From contig NC_133662.1 of NCBI RefSeq assembly GCF_037893015.1, positions 205,231,696 through 205,295,695 of the forward strand: DNA of 64,000 nt, in the 5' to 3' direction. A model generated the notes under the pieces. The model searched no databases. It worked only from the letters and a program-made list of their open reading frames with translations, and was not told where the DNA came from. Source of the DNA: Macrotis lagotis (taxonomy: Eukaryota; Chordata; Mammalia; Peramelemorphia; Peramelidae). Positions within the stretch are counted from its first letter, which is position 1; every line of letters begins with the position of its first letter. A program made the position numbers and the translations under genes. Below are positions 53,301 through 60,479 of this stretch, in pieces.

Positions 53301-53568
53301 TTTGTAAGGTGAAGTAGGAAGAAACAGTCTAGACTATTATCACAGTTAATAGAATAGCATTGTTGCTTGTTGCTAGAATTTTATGAGAATTGGGTGAAAG
53401 CCATTAATGGATACTCTAAAGAACTTCGAACTTATATCAGTATCATTGACCTTCTTTAGCAAATGTAGCTTTCATTTTTCTCTCTGGAAATCCTTAATAT
53501 GCTTTTAGCAATTTGCTCGATCTGCTAGACCAAAACAAGATCCTAAAGATGGAAAAAGGAAAAGATAG
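28991..53568 (+). CDS. RNPC3: RNPC3, U11/U12 di-snRNP 65 kDa protein (14 coding exons)
   Basis: Joined exons: 28991-29179, 31101-31148, 32630-32748, 36014-36097, 37222-37333, 39087-39155, 42177-42319, 44749-44874, 45577-45713, 46109-46267, 49965-50059, 50151-50209, 51739-51871, 53509-53568 (1533 nt, 510 aa plus stop; human is 517 aa). All junctions are GT-AG and keep frame. RRM1 is about residues 27-104, with RNP2 LLVRHLP (28-34) and RNP1 KHTAFATF (64-71). RRM2 is about 412-500, with IYVKNL (415-420) and KGQAFIGF (459-466). Between them lie a proline-rich stretch, an acidic patch (EESEYESGDD) and a basic patch (RKKQKIK). Known for the family: a nuclear component of the minor (U12-dependent) spliceosome; the C-terminal RRM binds the 3' stem-loop of U12 snRNA and the N-terminal half contacts PDCD7/59K, bridging U11 and U12. 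Proline 467 and arginine 495 match human P474 and R502, sites of growth-hormone-deficiency mutations. The start is chosen by homology; the ORF is undamaged. Confidence 0.97.
29985..30125 (+). repeat. WSINE1-like SINE, intron 1
   Basis: 'aagctaggtgatgcagtgga' through 'agccacttaacctcattttc'. Diverged and lacking the first few bases. Confidence 0.85.
31101..31148 (+). CDS. RNPC3: RNPC3 coding exon 2
   Basis: A short 48-nt exon between ttttccccag and gtaagtg, encoding KHTAFATFPNEKAAIK (residues 64-79), which holds the RNP1 strand of RRM1. Phase 0 on both sides, so skipping it would keep frame but delete RNP1. Confidence 0.96.
31232..31393 (-). repeat. WSINE1-like SINE, antisense, intron 2
   Basis: Begins after a T-run and 'gcatggcaaatgggattaag'. 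The flanks 'gacaaatactctt' and 'gacatatactctt' are a probable target-site duplication. Lies about 80 bases downstream of exon 2. Confidence 0.92.
31845..32010 (+). repeat. Old marsupial SINE/LINE tail, intron 2
   Basis: 'ggtactgtactaagcattag agatcc' and later A-rich sequence match the tail repeat seen at 7.8 kb. Confidence 0.5.
32630..32748 (+). CDS. RNPC3: RNPC3 coding exon 3
   Basis: Acceptor catttgaag, donor AG|gtatgt. Encodes the end of RRM1 (LGHTLVVEFAKEQ) and the start of the linker (SEKKKR). It ends two bases into an arginine codon completed by exon 4. Confidence 0.96.
32950..33192 (+). mobile_element. Possible solo LTR, intron 3
   Basis: A GC-richer island ('tgaggtgtagcgctgaagga') with AATAAA at about 33154 and ending 'gagtcttgttca'. 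TG...CA termini are possible but no target-site duplication was seen. It starts soon after 'tattatttcag', which could act as an acceptor. Confidence 0.3.
33916..34081 (-). repeat. WSINE1-like SINE, antisense, intron 3
   Basis: Full antisense copy with a 20-T run. 'cttccctagttttt' before and after is the target-site duplication. Confidence 0.94.
34150..35500 (+). repeat. CR1/L3-like LINE remnant, intron 3
   Basis: 'tttggtttctgatttcatca tttaactgaaactg', 'ttttctcagtcttcatcctt', 'atatctcaaactcatccagt' and 'cttcaagactcaaacttcat' follow the order of a CR1/L3-type reverse transcriptase and 3' region. The frame is lost. Confidence 0.6.
35515..35880 (-). repeat. Two MAR1/MIR-type SINE fragments, antisense, intron 3
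   Basis: 35515-35680 ('acagatgaggaattgagtca' and 'gttaagtgacttgcataggg') and 35690-35880 ('caatcctgtaagataggttg' and 'gaggttagttgacttgccca') are adjacent old copies. Confidence 0.65.
36014..36097 (+). CDS. RNPC3: RNPC3 coding exon 4
   Basis: Acceptor gtttcctag, donor GG|gttagc. Encodes SDEPVEEDNEKKEPS and GIAPNHG. The donor hexamer gttagc is weaker than the other donors here, but it is the only one that joins in frame to exon 5 with the expected protein. Confidence 0.93.
36241..36730 (+). repeat. L1 ORF2 3' fragment, intron 4
   Basis: 'aagtggtggagaggatgtgg', 'ccattctgtagagcaatttg' and 'tgccaaagaactggaatctg' correspond to the end of ORF2, parallel to 15.85-16.26 kb. Confidence 0.8.
36767..36897 (+). 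repeat. WSINE1-like SINE, intron 4
   Basis: 'ggcagctaggtggcgcagtg gatagagcaccagccctgg' is well kept; the 3' part is shortened and lacks the usual 'gccttgggcaagccactt'. Confidence 0.88.
37222..37333 (+). CDS. RNPC3: RNPC3 coding exon 5
   Basis: Acceptor ttttcctacag, donor CAG|gtaagt. Encodes LTFPLNSCLKYLYPPPSS and ASVPKFYVQ, a conserved block of the linker. Ends in phase 0. Confidence 0.96.
37545..37700 (-). repeat. CR1/L3-like LINE fragment, intron 5
   Basis: 'ttctggccaccacattttga gaag' matches the antisense CR1/L3 3' region. The remainder of intron 5 (37334-39086) shows no recognisable element. Confidence 0.5.
39087..39155 (+). CDS. RNPC3: RNPC3 coding exon 6
   Basis: Acceptor ttttttaag, donor ATG|gtaaga. 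A 69-nt exon encoding VLHLMNKMNLPTPFGPIAAR and PPM, nearly identical to the human protein. Phase 0 at both ends. Confidence 0.96.
39545..39735 (-). repeat. MIR-type SINE, antisense, intron 6
   Basis: 'tatataagaaaactgaagtt' and 'taaataacttggtcagtcaa' fit an old antisense MIR. Confidence 0.55.
39751..39911 (+). repeat. WSINE1-like SINE, intron 6
   Basis: Full copy between AAGAATTTT at 39742-39750 and 39912-39920, the target-site duplication. It has a short 'ttaattaatta' expansion in the body. Confidence 0.94.
41055..41230 (-). repeat. MIR-type SINE, antisense, intron 6
   Basis: 'cattttacagatgaggaaac tgaagtc' with 'gtcagatttggaacccagtt' identifies it. Confidence 0.65.
41260..42090. other. Unidentified moderate-complexity sequence, intron 6
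   Basis: Richer in complexity than the surrounding AT-rich intron and without stop-free frames. It may be an ancient repeat I do not recognise. The rest of intron 6 (39921-41054) shows no element. Confidence 0.35.
42177..42319 (+). CDS. RNPC3: RNPC3 coding exon 7
   Basis: Acceptor ttttggttag, donor AG|gtttgt. Begins YEEYMPMHAPLPP (residue 208 onward), then a proline-rich run and the acidic segment GEGSSGEESEYESGDDEAR. This low-complexity stretch differs most from human. Confidence 0.95.
42320..44748. other. RNPC3 intron 7, little recognised
   Basis: 'tcagttttcattaagcactt aatctgtgccag' at 42425-42480 is an old tail repeat, and a short (TA)n lies at 44369-44383. Nothing else could be assigned. 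Confidence 0.45.
44749..44874 (+). CDS. RNPC3: RNPC3 coding exon 8
   Basis: Acceptor tctaatttag, donor AG|gtaatt. Encodes MVKLMELANFQPKRP and the basic block KQRHVRKKQKIKDML, a likely nuclear localisation or RNA-contact segment (inference). Confidence 0.95.
   Translation, partial: DGKTHGISKFSTQKTNNCKATPCEEKAKDKGHVEYACIYFT
45085..45222 (+). repeat. WSINE1-like SINE, diverged, intron 8
   Basis: 'gggcagctagctggcacagt' through 'tgtatgactttggctaagtt'. About 10% shorter than full copies. Confidence 0.85.
45577..45713 (+). CDS. RNPC3: RNPC3 coding exon 9
   Basis: Acceptor tttttaaacag, donor GTG|gtaagg. Encodes NVHPALLPSDVFEQPQPVEH and FIKDLEEGLNSG. Ends one base into the next codon. The linker is diverged here, but LLPSDVF and PQPV fix the homology. 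Confidence 0.94.
45774..45807. repeat. (GT)n microsatellite, intron 9
   Basis: Seventeen GT units, about 60 bases downstream of the exon 9 donor. Confidence 0.97.
46109..46267 (+). CDS. RNPC3: RNPC3 coding exon 10
   Basis: Acceptor aactattttag, donor AAG|gtaatc. Encodes GFGKIFPTP, an acidic stretch (DKEDIQEDSDEIPAEF) and SRKELEKGRISKE, the N-terminal extension before RRM2. Confidence 0.95.
47324..47364. repeat. (ATCT)n microsatellite
   Basis: About ten ATCT units abutting the T-rich end of the antisense SINE, so probably grown from its tail. Confidence 0.96.
47365..47513 (-). repeat. WSINE1-like SINE, antisense, inside the HAL1-like element
   Basis: 'taggtttttgcaaggcaaat ggagttaag' to 'gcgccacctagctgc'. 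The flanks 'aaagtcccctgtttc' and 'aaatcccctgtttc' are a target-site duplication. Confidence 0.94.
49965..50059 (+). CDS. RNPC3: RNPC3 coding exon 11
   Basis: Acceptor ccttgcttcaag, donor AAT|gtaagt. Encodes METLSVFKSYEPGDPN and the RRM2 beta-1 strand CRIYVKNLAKQV (RNP2). Separated from exon 12 by the shortest intron of the gene (91 nt). Confidence 0.96.
50151..50209 (+). CDS. RNPC3: RNPC3 coding exon 12
   Basis: Acceptor gaaattctag, donor AT|gtaagt. Encodes DLKFIFGRYVDFSSETERI, helix 1 to beta-2 of RRM2. Ends two bases into a methionine codon completed by the G of exon 13. Confidence 0.96.
50210..51738. other. RNPC3 intron 12, nothing recognised
   Basis: AT-rich. No named repeat or RNA gene was seen. 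Confidence 0.4.
51739..51871 (+). CDS. RNPC3: RNPC3 coding exon 13 (U12-type donor)
   Basis: Acceptor tttttgtag. Encodes FDIRLMKEGRMKGQAFIGF, PDEKAAAKALKEANGYVLFG and KPMVV. The donor is gtatccttt, the U12-type 5' splice site. Ends phase 0 between V491 and Q492, inside the last strand of RRM2. Confidence 0.96.
51872..53508 (+). other. RNPC3: RNPC3 intron 13, U12-type
   Basis: The donor GTATCCTTT (51872-51880) equals the U12-type 5' splice-site consensus, and TCCTTAAT (53491-53498) is a near-consensus U12 branch site about 11 nt from the AG at 53507-53508. There is no strong polypyrimidine tract between branch site and acceptor, as expected for minor introns. The other 13 introns have U2-type donors. 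The intron contains one antisense SINE. If retained, the reading frame runs 18 codons past V491 to a stop at 51926-51928. Confidence 0.9.
52141..52294 (-). repeat. WSINE1-like SINE, antisense, inside the U12-type intron
   Basis: 'taggtttttgcaagataatc' to 'gtgccacttggctgcct'. CAGTAAATA at 52132-52140 and 52295-52303 is the target-site duplication. A tail repeat ('aataatacttattaagggct') follows at 52380-52500. Confidence 0.92.
53509..53568 (+). CDS. RNPC3: RNPC3 coding exon 14, with stop
   Basis: Acceptor atatgcttttag. Encodes QFARSARPKQDPKDGKRKR then TAG. The last residue is R where human has C. The exon continues 13 untranslated bases to a strong donor (gtaagtgtg) at 53582, so the 3' untranslated region is split by an intron. 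Confidence 0.95.
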   Translation, partial: QFARSARPKQDPKDGKRKR

Positions 53569-53581
53569 ATGATTGTTAAAG

Positions 53582-54487
53582 GTAAGTGTGAACTTTTATG
53601 TAATAAAGGAAAATTGTGATTCTTTATGTAAAAAGAAAAAGAATTATACATCTTTTAGTGTTAATTAAAATATCTCGAGTTTTTTAAGAGTTTTTTGGAG
53701 TGGAAGACAGAAGAACCTTTGGGGTTGATTTTGAAATAATTGTAGAATCATGTATGAAAACTCATGTTTGCAAAGGAAAAGATTCAAAAAGAAATTTAAC
53801 TATGAAGAAGAGCTCTTGCAAATTGTTTCTCAACAGTGACTAAGATCTCATATAATAGCCAAATAGAAAGCTAAGTTCACTGAGTCTAGTAGTTAAAACA
53901 TTGTGAAAAAATACAGTTGTATAAGCCATGTATGGAAAATAAATATGAACATTTCACAAAGCAAAGTTAGGCATAATTTAGGGATTGATAAAATACCTTG
54001 CATAAGTCAAGACTAATACTAGTCTATATTTAGTAAAATAAGAAAAATATTTATGAAAAACTTTATAAGTAAGAGCATAGCATATTTTTTGAAAATTTGT
54101 TTCAGTAGTTTCCTACTTGATTTTTCTTTTGGGAAAGAATAATTTTAGACATTAACACTGGATTGAAATTTATAGTCCTTTTGTTTGTTTTTCAAAATGA
54201 AGCAAAAAACCAAACCTGCCTTTTTGGATTGAAGGGGACACCAAAGGGTGGGCCAAAATGATCGAGCTTTATGTTATAACATTGCCTTATAGTCTCTCAG
54301 TAAAATGCTGTAAACATTTGATTGTCATTGCTATCTCAATTTTGTTATGATAAAAAGTTTTTCAGATAGTGAAGGGGATTAAGCCTTTAGCAATCAGAAT
54401 ATTCATTTATGATAGAATATCAGTTCTTTATAAATTTAATGCTGAAAAATAAGGAAAATTAAACTACATTCTGCTGTTCTTCTTTAG
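53582..54487 (+). other. RNPC3: RNPC3 intron 14 within the 3' untranslated region
   Basis: Donor gtaagtgtg at 53582; ends at the proximal acceptor (54487) or continues to a distal acceptor near 55.79-55.83 kb. AT-rich, no repeats recognised. Confidence 0.7.
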
Positions 54488-54531
54488 AAGCATTCCTGCG
54501 TAAATACTGCAGTAATACTGTCATGCAAAGT

Positions 54532-54555
54532 GTATCCTTTCTTGTTGTATCCTTT
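54532..54555 (+). promoter_or_regulatory. RNPC3: USSE: tandem U11 snRNP-binding splicing enhancer
   Basis: Two identical copies of GTATCCTTT (54532-54540 and 54547-54555) are separated by six bases (cttgtt). Each matches the U12-type 5' splice site recognised by U11 snRNP. Known: such tandem pairs (USSE) occur in the U11-48K and U11/U12-65K genes, where U11 binding activates an upstream 3' splice site and lowers productive mRNA. Here the pair starts 44 nt downstream of a good acceptor (54486-54487), the geometry expected for that function. Confidence 0.92.
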
Positions 54556-55791
54556 TTGGGACAATGCTTTCTGTAGAAATCTTTTATTTCATTTTATTTT
54601 TTCCCTAATGTAAATTGGAGGTTAACTTACATTCTAGAAATAATAGAACTTGAAAATTGTTTGATGTAGGTTGAAGAAAATTTGATGTTCCTTCTAAGGT
54701 TTAAAAATTTATCTATAATGTGCTTTATTTTAAGAAAATTCGTTCCAGGGAAAGTTAGTGAATCAGGTCATCAAAGTTACTAAAGAGATGCTGATAGTGG
54801 CTTTAAATCAGAATGTGATCTTAGCTATTATATTTGTCTTTTCTGAAATTTGATTTTTGTAATTTATGGACTTGATGATTTTAAAATACCTGGCTTGGGT
54901 CATTTTTATATTTTTATGCAATGTAGTATAGGCAATATATCAAGACTACTTGGAAGGGAATCTTTAAAAGTATTATAGAAAAACCAAACAGAAGTTGATT
55001 TCTAAACTTATTGACTTTCTAAGTGATATAAATGTCAGATGACAGTCTTTGCTGTTCAGCACCTCAAATCTAGTTGTTTTATTTTTTTTAAATCCCTACT
55101 GAAGTAGGTTCCAAGTGTAATCATCACTTACTCTCCAATTGAGAGCCAATTCAAAATACAATATTTTTCTATGATGGATACATTAGTTGAAGGAAATAAA
55201 ATTGTTAATTGGCTTATGCCCATTAATGGTGACAAATCACAATAGGCAAAGCTCTTGCATTCCAAAACACCTCACCTTGCTACCTCAACCTCTTAAAAGC
55301 TAATCAGATAGAAGGTGTGTAATCCTTCCTTGCACCTTCAGTCTGGCACAAATTATAATTGTATACAGAGCCTAACAAATCTGACTGAGTAAAAAAAAAA
55401 CATTTTTCCTCTTGAAAATATTGTTAATTCATATCAGACCAAACTTTTTCATCTTATAGTTTCATTCCCTACAGAAACAGTCTAGTTTGTAATTAATTGT
55501 CACTGACACTTTTATATATAAAGAAAAAAAAGCCCTATAGAGTAAATTGAATTTGTGCTATTTACATTGCTTTATGGGAACTTTAAAATATACTTAATTT
55601 TGGTGTTTTGATTTGCAGTTTTAATTCACATAAGCTTTGATTAGCTATGAAAAATCAAATTACACTCTCAAATTGACTTGATTCACTAATTTTCAAATAC
55701 TGAAATTTTAGCTCTTTAATACATTTATAATATATAAAAATATTTCTAATAAAATATTTTTCATTTTGGATGGGCTTTTATGGTGTTTTAG

Positions 55792-56000
55792 GTTCCTTTT
55801 GAATTCCATATCTTTCAAGCATTCTCCAGTTTTGAAGAAGAAACTTGACCATCTGGACTCTTGAATTGTGCGTAATAACTTTTAGAATATGTTTAAAAAC
55901 TAAATGAAATGCATTTAAATCTTATTGAAAGATATGCAGCAAATGTGTTTTAGTCAACTTTCTATGCTCCAATAAATTATTATTTTCTTTCCATTACCAT
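55792..56000 (+). other. RNPC3: RNPC3 short 3'-UTR terminal exon (distal acceptor)
   Basis: Candidate distal acceptors are tggtgttttag (AG at 55790-55791) and tcaagcattctccag (AG at 55828-55829). Either would give a short final exon of roughly 170-210 nt ending after the AATAAA at 55971. I cannot tell which is used. This would be the productive, exported isoform by analogy with human. Confidence 0.55.
55971..55976 (+). terminator. RNPC3: RNPC3 polyadenylation signal AATAAA
   Basis: AATAAA is followed about 15-30 nt later by a plausible cleavage region and then a T/GT-rich element (tcttgcttttttttgtctt) at about 56001-56020. This is the last canonical signal before the intergenic region. Confidence 0.75.
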
Positions 56001-56406
56001 GTCTTGCTTTTTTTTGTCTTCGGAGAAAGGGATTAAGTTTATTGTTTTTAATGGAGAGAACTACTCATATATGGATCTAATTAAGATAAATTATAAGTGG
56101 TATCCAATTTCAAAGGACTTTGAAATTCCAAATATAAGTTTCTAATTTTTAAAAATTTGTTAATACTTATTATTAAAGAGAAATCACATAATGGAAACTC
56201 CCTCTCCCAATGCAAATCAGCACCTGCTCTACTACTTAGTCTAGAATTTCCTGGGGCACTGAGAAACTGAATGGTTTGCCCAGAGTTATATAACCATTTT
56301 ATGTCAGAATTAAGATCTTCCTCACTCTAAAGTCAAGTCTTTTGTTTTAGATATTTATTATTTTTGCATTGTTATTGAAATACTAGCATGCATATTTAAA
56401 GAAAAA

Positions 56407-58291
56407 AACTATTAGGGCTTTTTTTTTAATGTTTACATTCTTAATTAAAAGATTTTGTTTATTTTGAGTTTCACAATTTTCCCCCTAATCATACTTATCC
56501 CCCCCCACACACACACAGAAGGCAGTTTGCCAGCCTTCACATTATTTTCATGGTATATATATTGATCCAAATCAAATATGATGAGAGAGAAATCATATCC
56601 TTAAGGAAGAAACATAAAGTATAAGAGACAGCAAGAACAGACAATAAGATATCAGGTTTTTTTTTTTCTAATTTAAAGGTAATTGTCCTTGGTCTTTGTT
56701 CAAACTCCACAGTTCTTTCTCTGGGTACAGATGGTATTATCTATTGCAGACAGCCCCAAATTGTCCCCGATTGTTGCACTAATGGAATGAGTGAGTCCAT
56801 CAAGGTCGATCATAGCCCCCATGTTGCTGTTAGGGTGTACAATGTTTTTCTGGTTCTGCTCATCTCACTCAGCATAAGTTCATGCATATCCCTCCAGGCT
56901 TCCTTGAATTCCCATCCCTCCTTGTTTCTAATAGAAAAAGTCTTCCATGATGTACATATAAATTGAAGGACATTTACTTGATTTCTGATTCTTTGCCACT
57001 ACAAACAGGGCTGCTATGAATATTTTTGTACAAGTGATGTTTTTACCCTTTTTCATCCTCTCTTCAGGGTATGGACCCAGTAGTGGTATTACTGGATCAA
57101 AGGGTATGCACATTTTTGTTCCCCTTTGGGTATAGTTCCAAATTTCTCTCCAGAAAGGTTGGATGAGTTCATAGCTCCACCAACAGTGTAATAGTGTTCC
57201 AGATTTCCCACAACCCTTCCAACAATGATCATTATCCTTTCTGGTCATATTGACCAGTCTTGGAGGTGTGAGGTGGTACCTCAGAGAAGCTTTAATTTGC
57301 ATTTCTCCAATAAGTAATGATTTAGAGCAACTTTTCATATGACTATGGATTGCTTTGAACTCATCTGTAAATTGCCTTTGCATATCCTTTGATGGCCTTT
57401 GTTTTTAATGTAACTCAGTTCTCTGTGTATTTTAGAAATAACTCCTTTGTCAGAAACATTAGTTGTAAAGATTGTTGCCCAGTTTACTACATTTCTTTTG
57501 ATTTTTGTTACAGTGGTTTTGTCTGTGGAAAAACTTTTTAATTTAATGTAATCAAAATCATCTAGTTTGTTTTTAGTGATGTTCTCCATCTCTTCCTTAG
57601 TCATAAACTGCTTTCCTTTCCATAGATCTGACAGGTAAACTAGTCCTTGATCTTCTAGTTTGCTCATAATATTTTTTGTCTAAATCCTGTATCCATTTTG
57701 ATCTTATCTTGGTCTAGGTTATGAGGTGTTGGTCTAATCTAAGTTTCTTCCATACTAACTTCCAGTTTTCCCAGCAGTTTTTATCGAAGAGTGAGTTTTT
57801 ATCCCAAAAGCTGAACTCTTGGGGTTTATTAAACAGTAGATATCGTTTCCTATTGCTCCTAGTTTATTCCACTGGTCCACCACTCTATTTCTTAGCCAAT
57901 ACCAGACAGTTTCGATGACTGATGCTTTATAATATAATTTTAGATCTGGTAGGGCTAAGCCACCTTCTTTTGTACTTTTTTTTCATTGAATCCCTGGAAA
58001 TTCTTAACTTTTTATTTCTCCATATGAATTTACTTAACACTTTTTCTAACTCATTAAAGTAATTTTTTGGAATTGGTAAGGCACTAAAGAGGTAGTTTAG
58101 TTTTGGTAGAATTGTCATTTTTATTGTATTAGCTTGACCTATCCATGAGCAGTTGATGTTTGCCCAGTTATTTAAATCTAATTTTATTTGTGTGAGAAGT
58201 GTTTTGTAATTGTTTTCAAAATGTTTCTGAGTCTGCCTTGGCAAGTAGACTTCCAGGTATTTTATATTGTCTGAGGTTACTTTGAATGGGT
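56407..58291 (-). mobile_element. 5'-truncated L1 with exact 17-bp target-site duplication
   Basis: GCATATTTAAAGAAAAA occurs at 56390-56406 and 58292-58308. Between them, on the minus strand, is ORF2 C-terminal coding sequence in three broken frames (58331-57927, 57667-57335, 57383-56928) then the 3' UTR. Motifs such as DFDYIKLKSFSTDK, ISKIHREL, GTLLHCWWSYELIQPFW and PFDPVIPLLGPYPEERMKK are standard for the L1 ORF2 tail. Reverse transcriptase and endonuclease domains are missing through 5' truncation. Confidence 0.88.
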
Positions 58292-58548
58292 GCATATTTA
58301 AAGAAAAAGCAAAGCTATCAGAACTTTTCACAAATTCAGATTTCAGCTTGGGGATTTGAGCATGTACCCTAATGGAATGAGAAGTTTTCTAAAACCTGTG
58401 CCATTTAATTTTAACTAAATTTCTCTTTCTAAAATATTACTGTATAAATAAGGAGAAGTTGTAAATAGAGTCCCAAAATAGACATTAGGTTGGGGAAGGA
58501 TGTGATGGAGAAGAAGCAAAAGATCTGAGGTCTATTAGAAAAATAAGG

Positions 58549-58706
58549 AGGGGCAGCTAGGTGGCAATGTGGATAGAGCACCAGCCCTGAAGTCAGGAGT
58601 ACCTGAGTTCAAATCTGGCCTCAGACACTTAATAATAACCTAGCAGTGTGGCCTTGGGCAAACCACTTAACCCCATTGCCTTGCAAAAAACCTTAAAAAA
58701 AAAAAC
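58549..58706 (+). repeat. WSINE1-like SINE
   Basis: 'ggggcagctaggtggcaatg' through 'accactt aaccccattgcc' and an A-rich tail. Confidence 0.93.
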
Positions 58707-59353
58707 GGAGAAATAAAGGATGGTGAGATAGTGATGAATGAGTTTGCTTTGAATATGTTGAGTCTGAAGTCTTGGTTTGACAGCTACGTAAAGGTGTGTA
58801 GTAATTGCCTTTATTTCTCTGGGACTGGAATGCTGGAGTGATGAGGTGGCCTCTGTGAACAAATGTAGTAGGGAATATATATCCTATGATACTCCAGAAA
58901 AAATTTTTTGAGAAATAATATTAAGATTCTCATTGGGTTGTTGGGAAACTATATTGTATAGAAGCTAAAGGAAAGAAAAGACCCCCTTTTTAAAAATGCT
59001 TCCTTCAAGGTAGGAATGAGGAACAGTCTGTTAGAATGTATAATATTTTGAATTATTAGAAAAATTCCCTTTTTTTGCAGATAAGCTATGAATGATTGTG
59101 AAATGTTATGGGAAATAGTGATAAGCTGTAGAAAAGTCCTTTGATTAAGTAGAAAGAGAAGTTTGGGTCAGTGGTTAAGCACAGATACAAATCTAGAATG
59201 AATATAATAAAAGCAAGAGATAGTAGTAGACTGGAGAATTTAAGAGAAGGTTATTTAAAATGAGAAGTTAAAGTTTTGTGAACATGAATTAATTGAAAAC
59301 ATGTCAAAAAAAATCCAGTGGCCAAAAATAAATAAAAAATCTACATACACACA

Positions 59354-59415
<62 letters not shown>

Positions 59416-60479
59416 ATCAAGTTGTAATAACCTCAGAAAACTTTCATTTTACCAATATGAAATTGAGGCATAGGCAAATTAATTGATTGCCCAGAATCAC
59501 CCACCTAATGTCTAAGAGAGATTGAACCTGATTCTTCTTGATGCCATTGTACAAGAGAGAAAAATTTTATTTTTCTATTTCATCTACATCTTCACTGGTC
59601 AATAGCAAAATACTTAATTCCCAATGTCTGTTCCATTCTTAATTTTTACTCCAAGTCCTCTATTTCTTTTTCTCCCCATCTCACTGTTGAAAAAATAAAG
59701 AATATTCTTGAATGCCTCTTCTTTCCACCTTCTTACTTAAAAACATCATTTCCTGTTGTGTCCTAGATTCTGTATTCCATCTCCTCAGGGAACCTGTTTC
59801 CCTGGTTCATCTTGCCTTGTATATCTGGGGTCAAAAAGACAGAGGCTTCAGGCTGAGGCTTAAGGTCATCCTAATATTTGGATCTGAAATGCCAGCCTGA
59901 AACTAGAAAGATGGCCAGAAGACCCTTTCCTATCTTGTATGCCAATTTCCATTGTGGTCTGTGGAATCCCTACTCTATTGTTAACCTAACTTTAAAGTTG
60001 GAGTCTTTATAATTTCTCATATTCTTGTGCCAAAAGGAAATTGGTACCTCCTGAGGGGAAAAAAAAAATCACACCCACTCCAGTGCTAGTTGCCAACTTA
60101 CTCATATCCTCTTCTTCTATGGACTAAGAGAAATAATTGATATATTTCTTTTCTGCCATTTCCAGCACCTCCATCTGCTACCATTGCTTTGCAAACTCTC
60201 ATGTCATATCTTGATTGCTGCCAATCTTCTCCCTTTCAATATAAGTATGGTACCTAAGTCATTCTTTTTTCTCCAACCCAACTCTACTTACACTGGAAGA
60301 CTAATATTTAAATTTACATACATTGAAATTTGGATTCTACAATATCTCTGTACCTCCCTACCTTCTAAATTGCAACTTCTTTCTTCAGGTTCTCTGTTTG
60401 TTCCTTGTCCCCATCTTCAATACTACAAATTCTCCCTTCCCTCAGGAACCCTAAAGGAAGATGAAATAAACATTAGATT
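58707..60479. other. Intergenic stretch, no gene seen
   Basis: Contains the (CA)n at 59342-59405 and a MIR-like antisense fragment at about 59440-59540 ('accaatatgaaattgaggca'). 59.5-60.4 kb is pyrimidine-rich and unassigned. Confidence 0.45.
59342..59405. repeat. (CA)n microsatellite
   Basis: About 30 CA units with one interruption, then (TA)5. Confidence 0.97.

Larger units (their letters stand above)
54488..56000 (+). other. RNPC3: RNPC3 alternative long 3'-UTR terminal exon (proximal acceptor)
   Basis: The acceptor ctgctgttcttctttag ends at 54487. Joined to exon 14 it would give a long 3' untranslated exon holding the USSE and running to the polyadenylation site near 55.99 kb. In other mammals the USSE-activated long form is retained in the nucleus. 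Internal AATAAA motifs at 55195 and 55748 could end it earlier. The acceptor is seen; its use is inferred. Confidence 0.7.

Noticed and set aside
54532..54555. The tandem GTATCCTTT pair as ordinary U12-type donors of a further intron
   Set aside because: They lie after the stop codon, in tandem, with no convincing TCCTTAAC-type branch site close to a downstream acceptor before the polyadenylation site. The enhancer explanation fits better.
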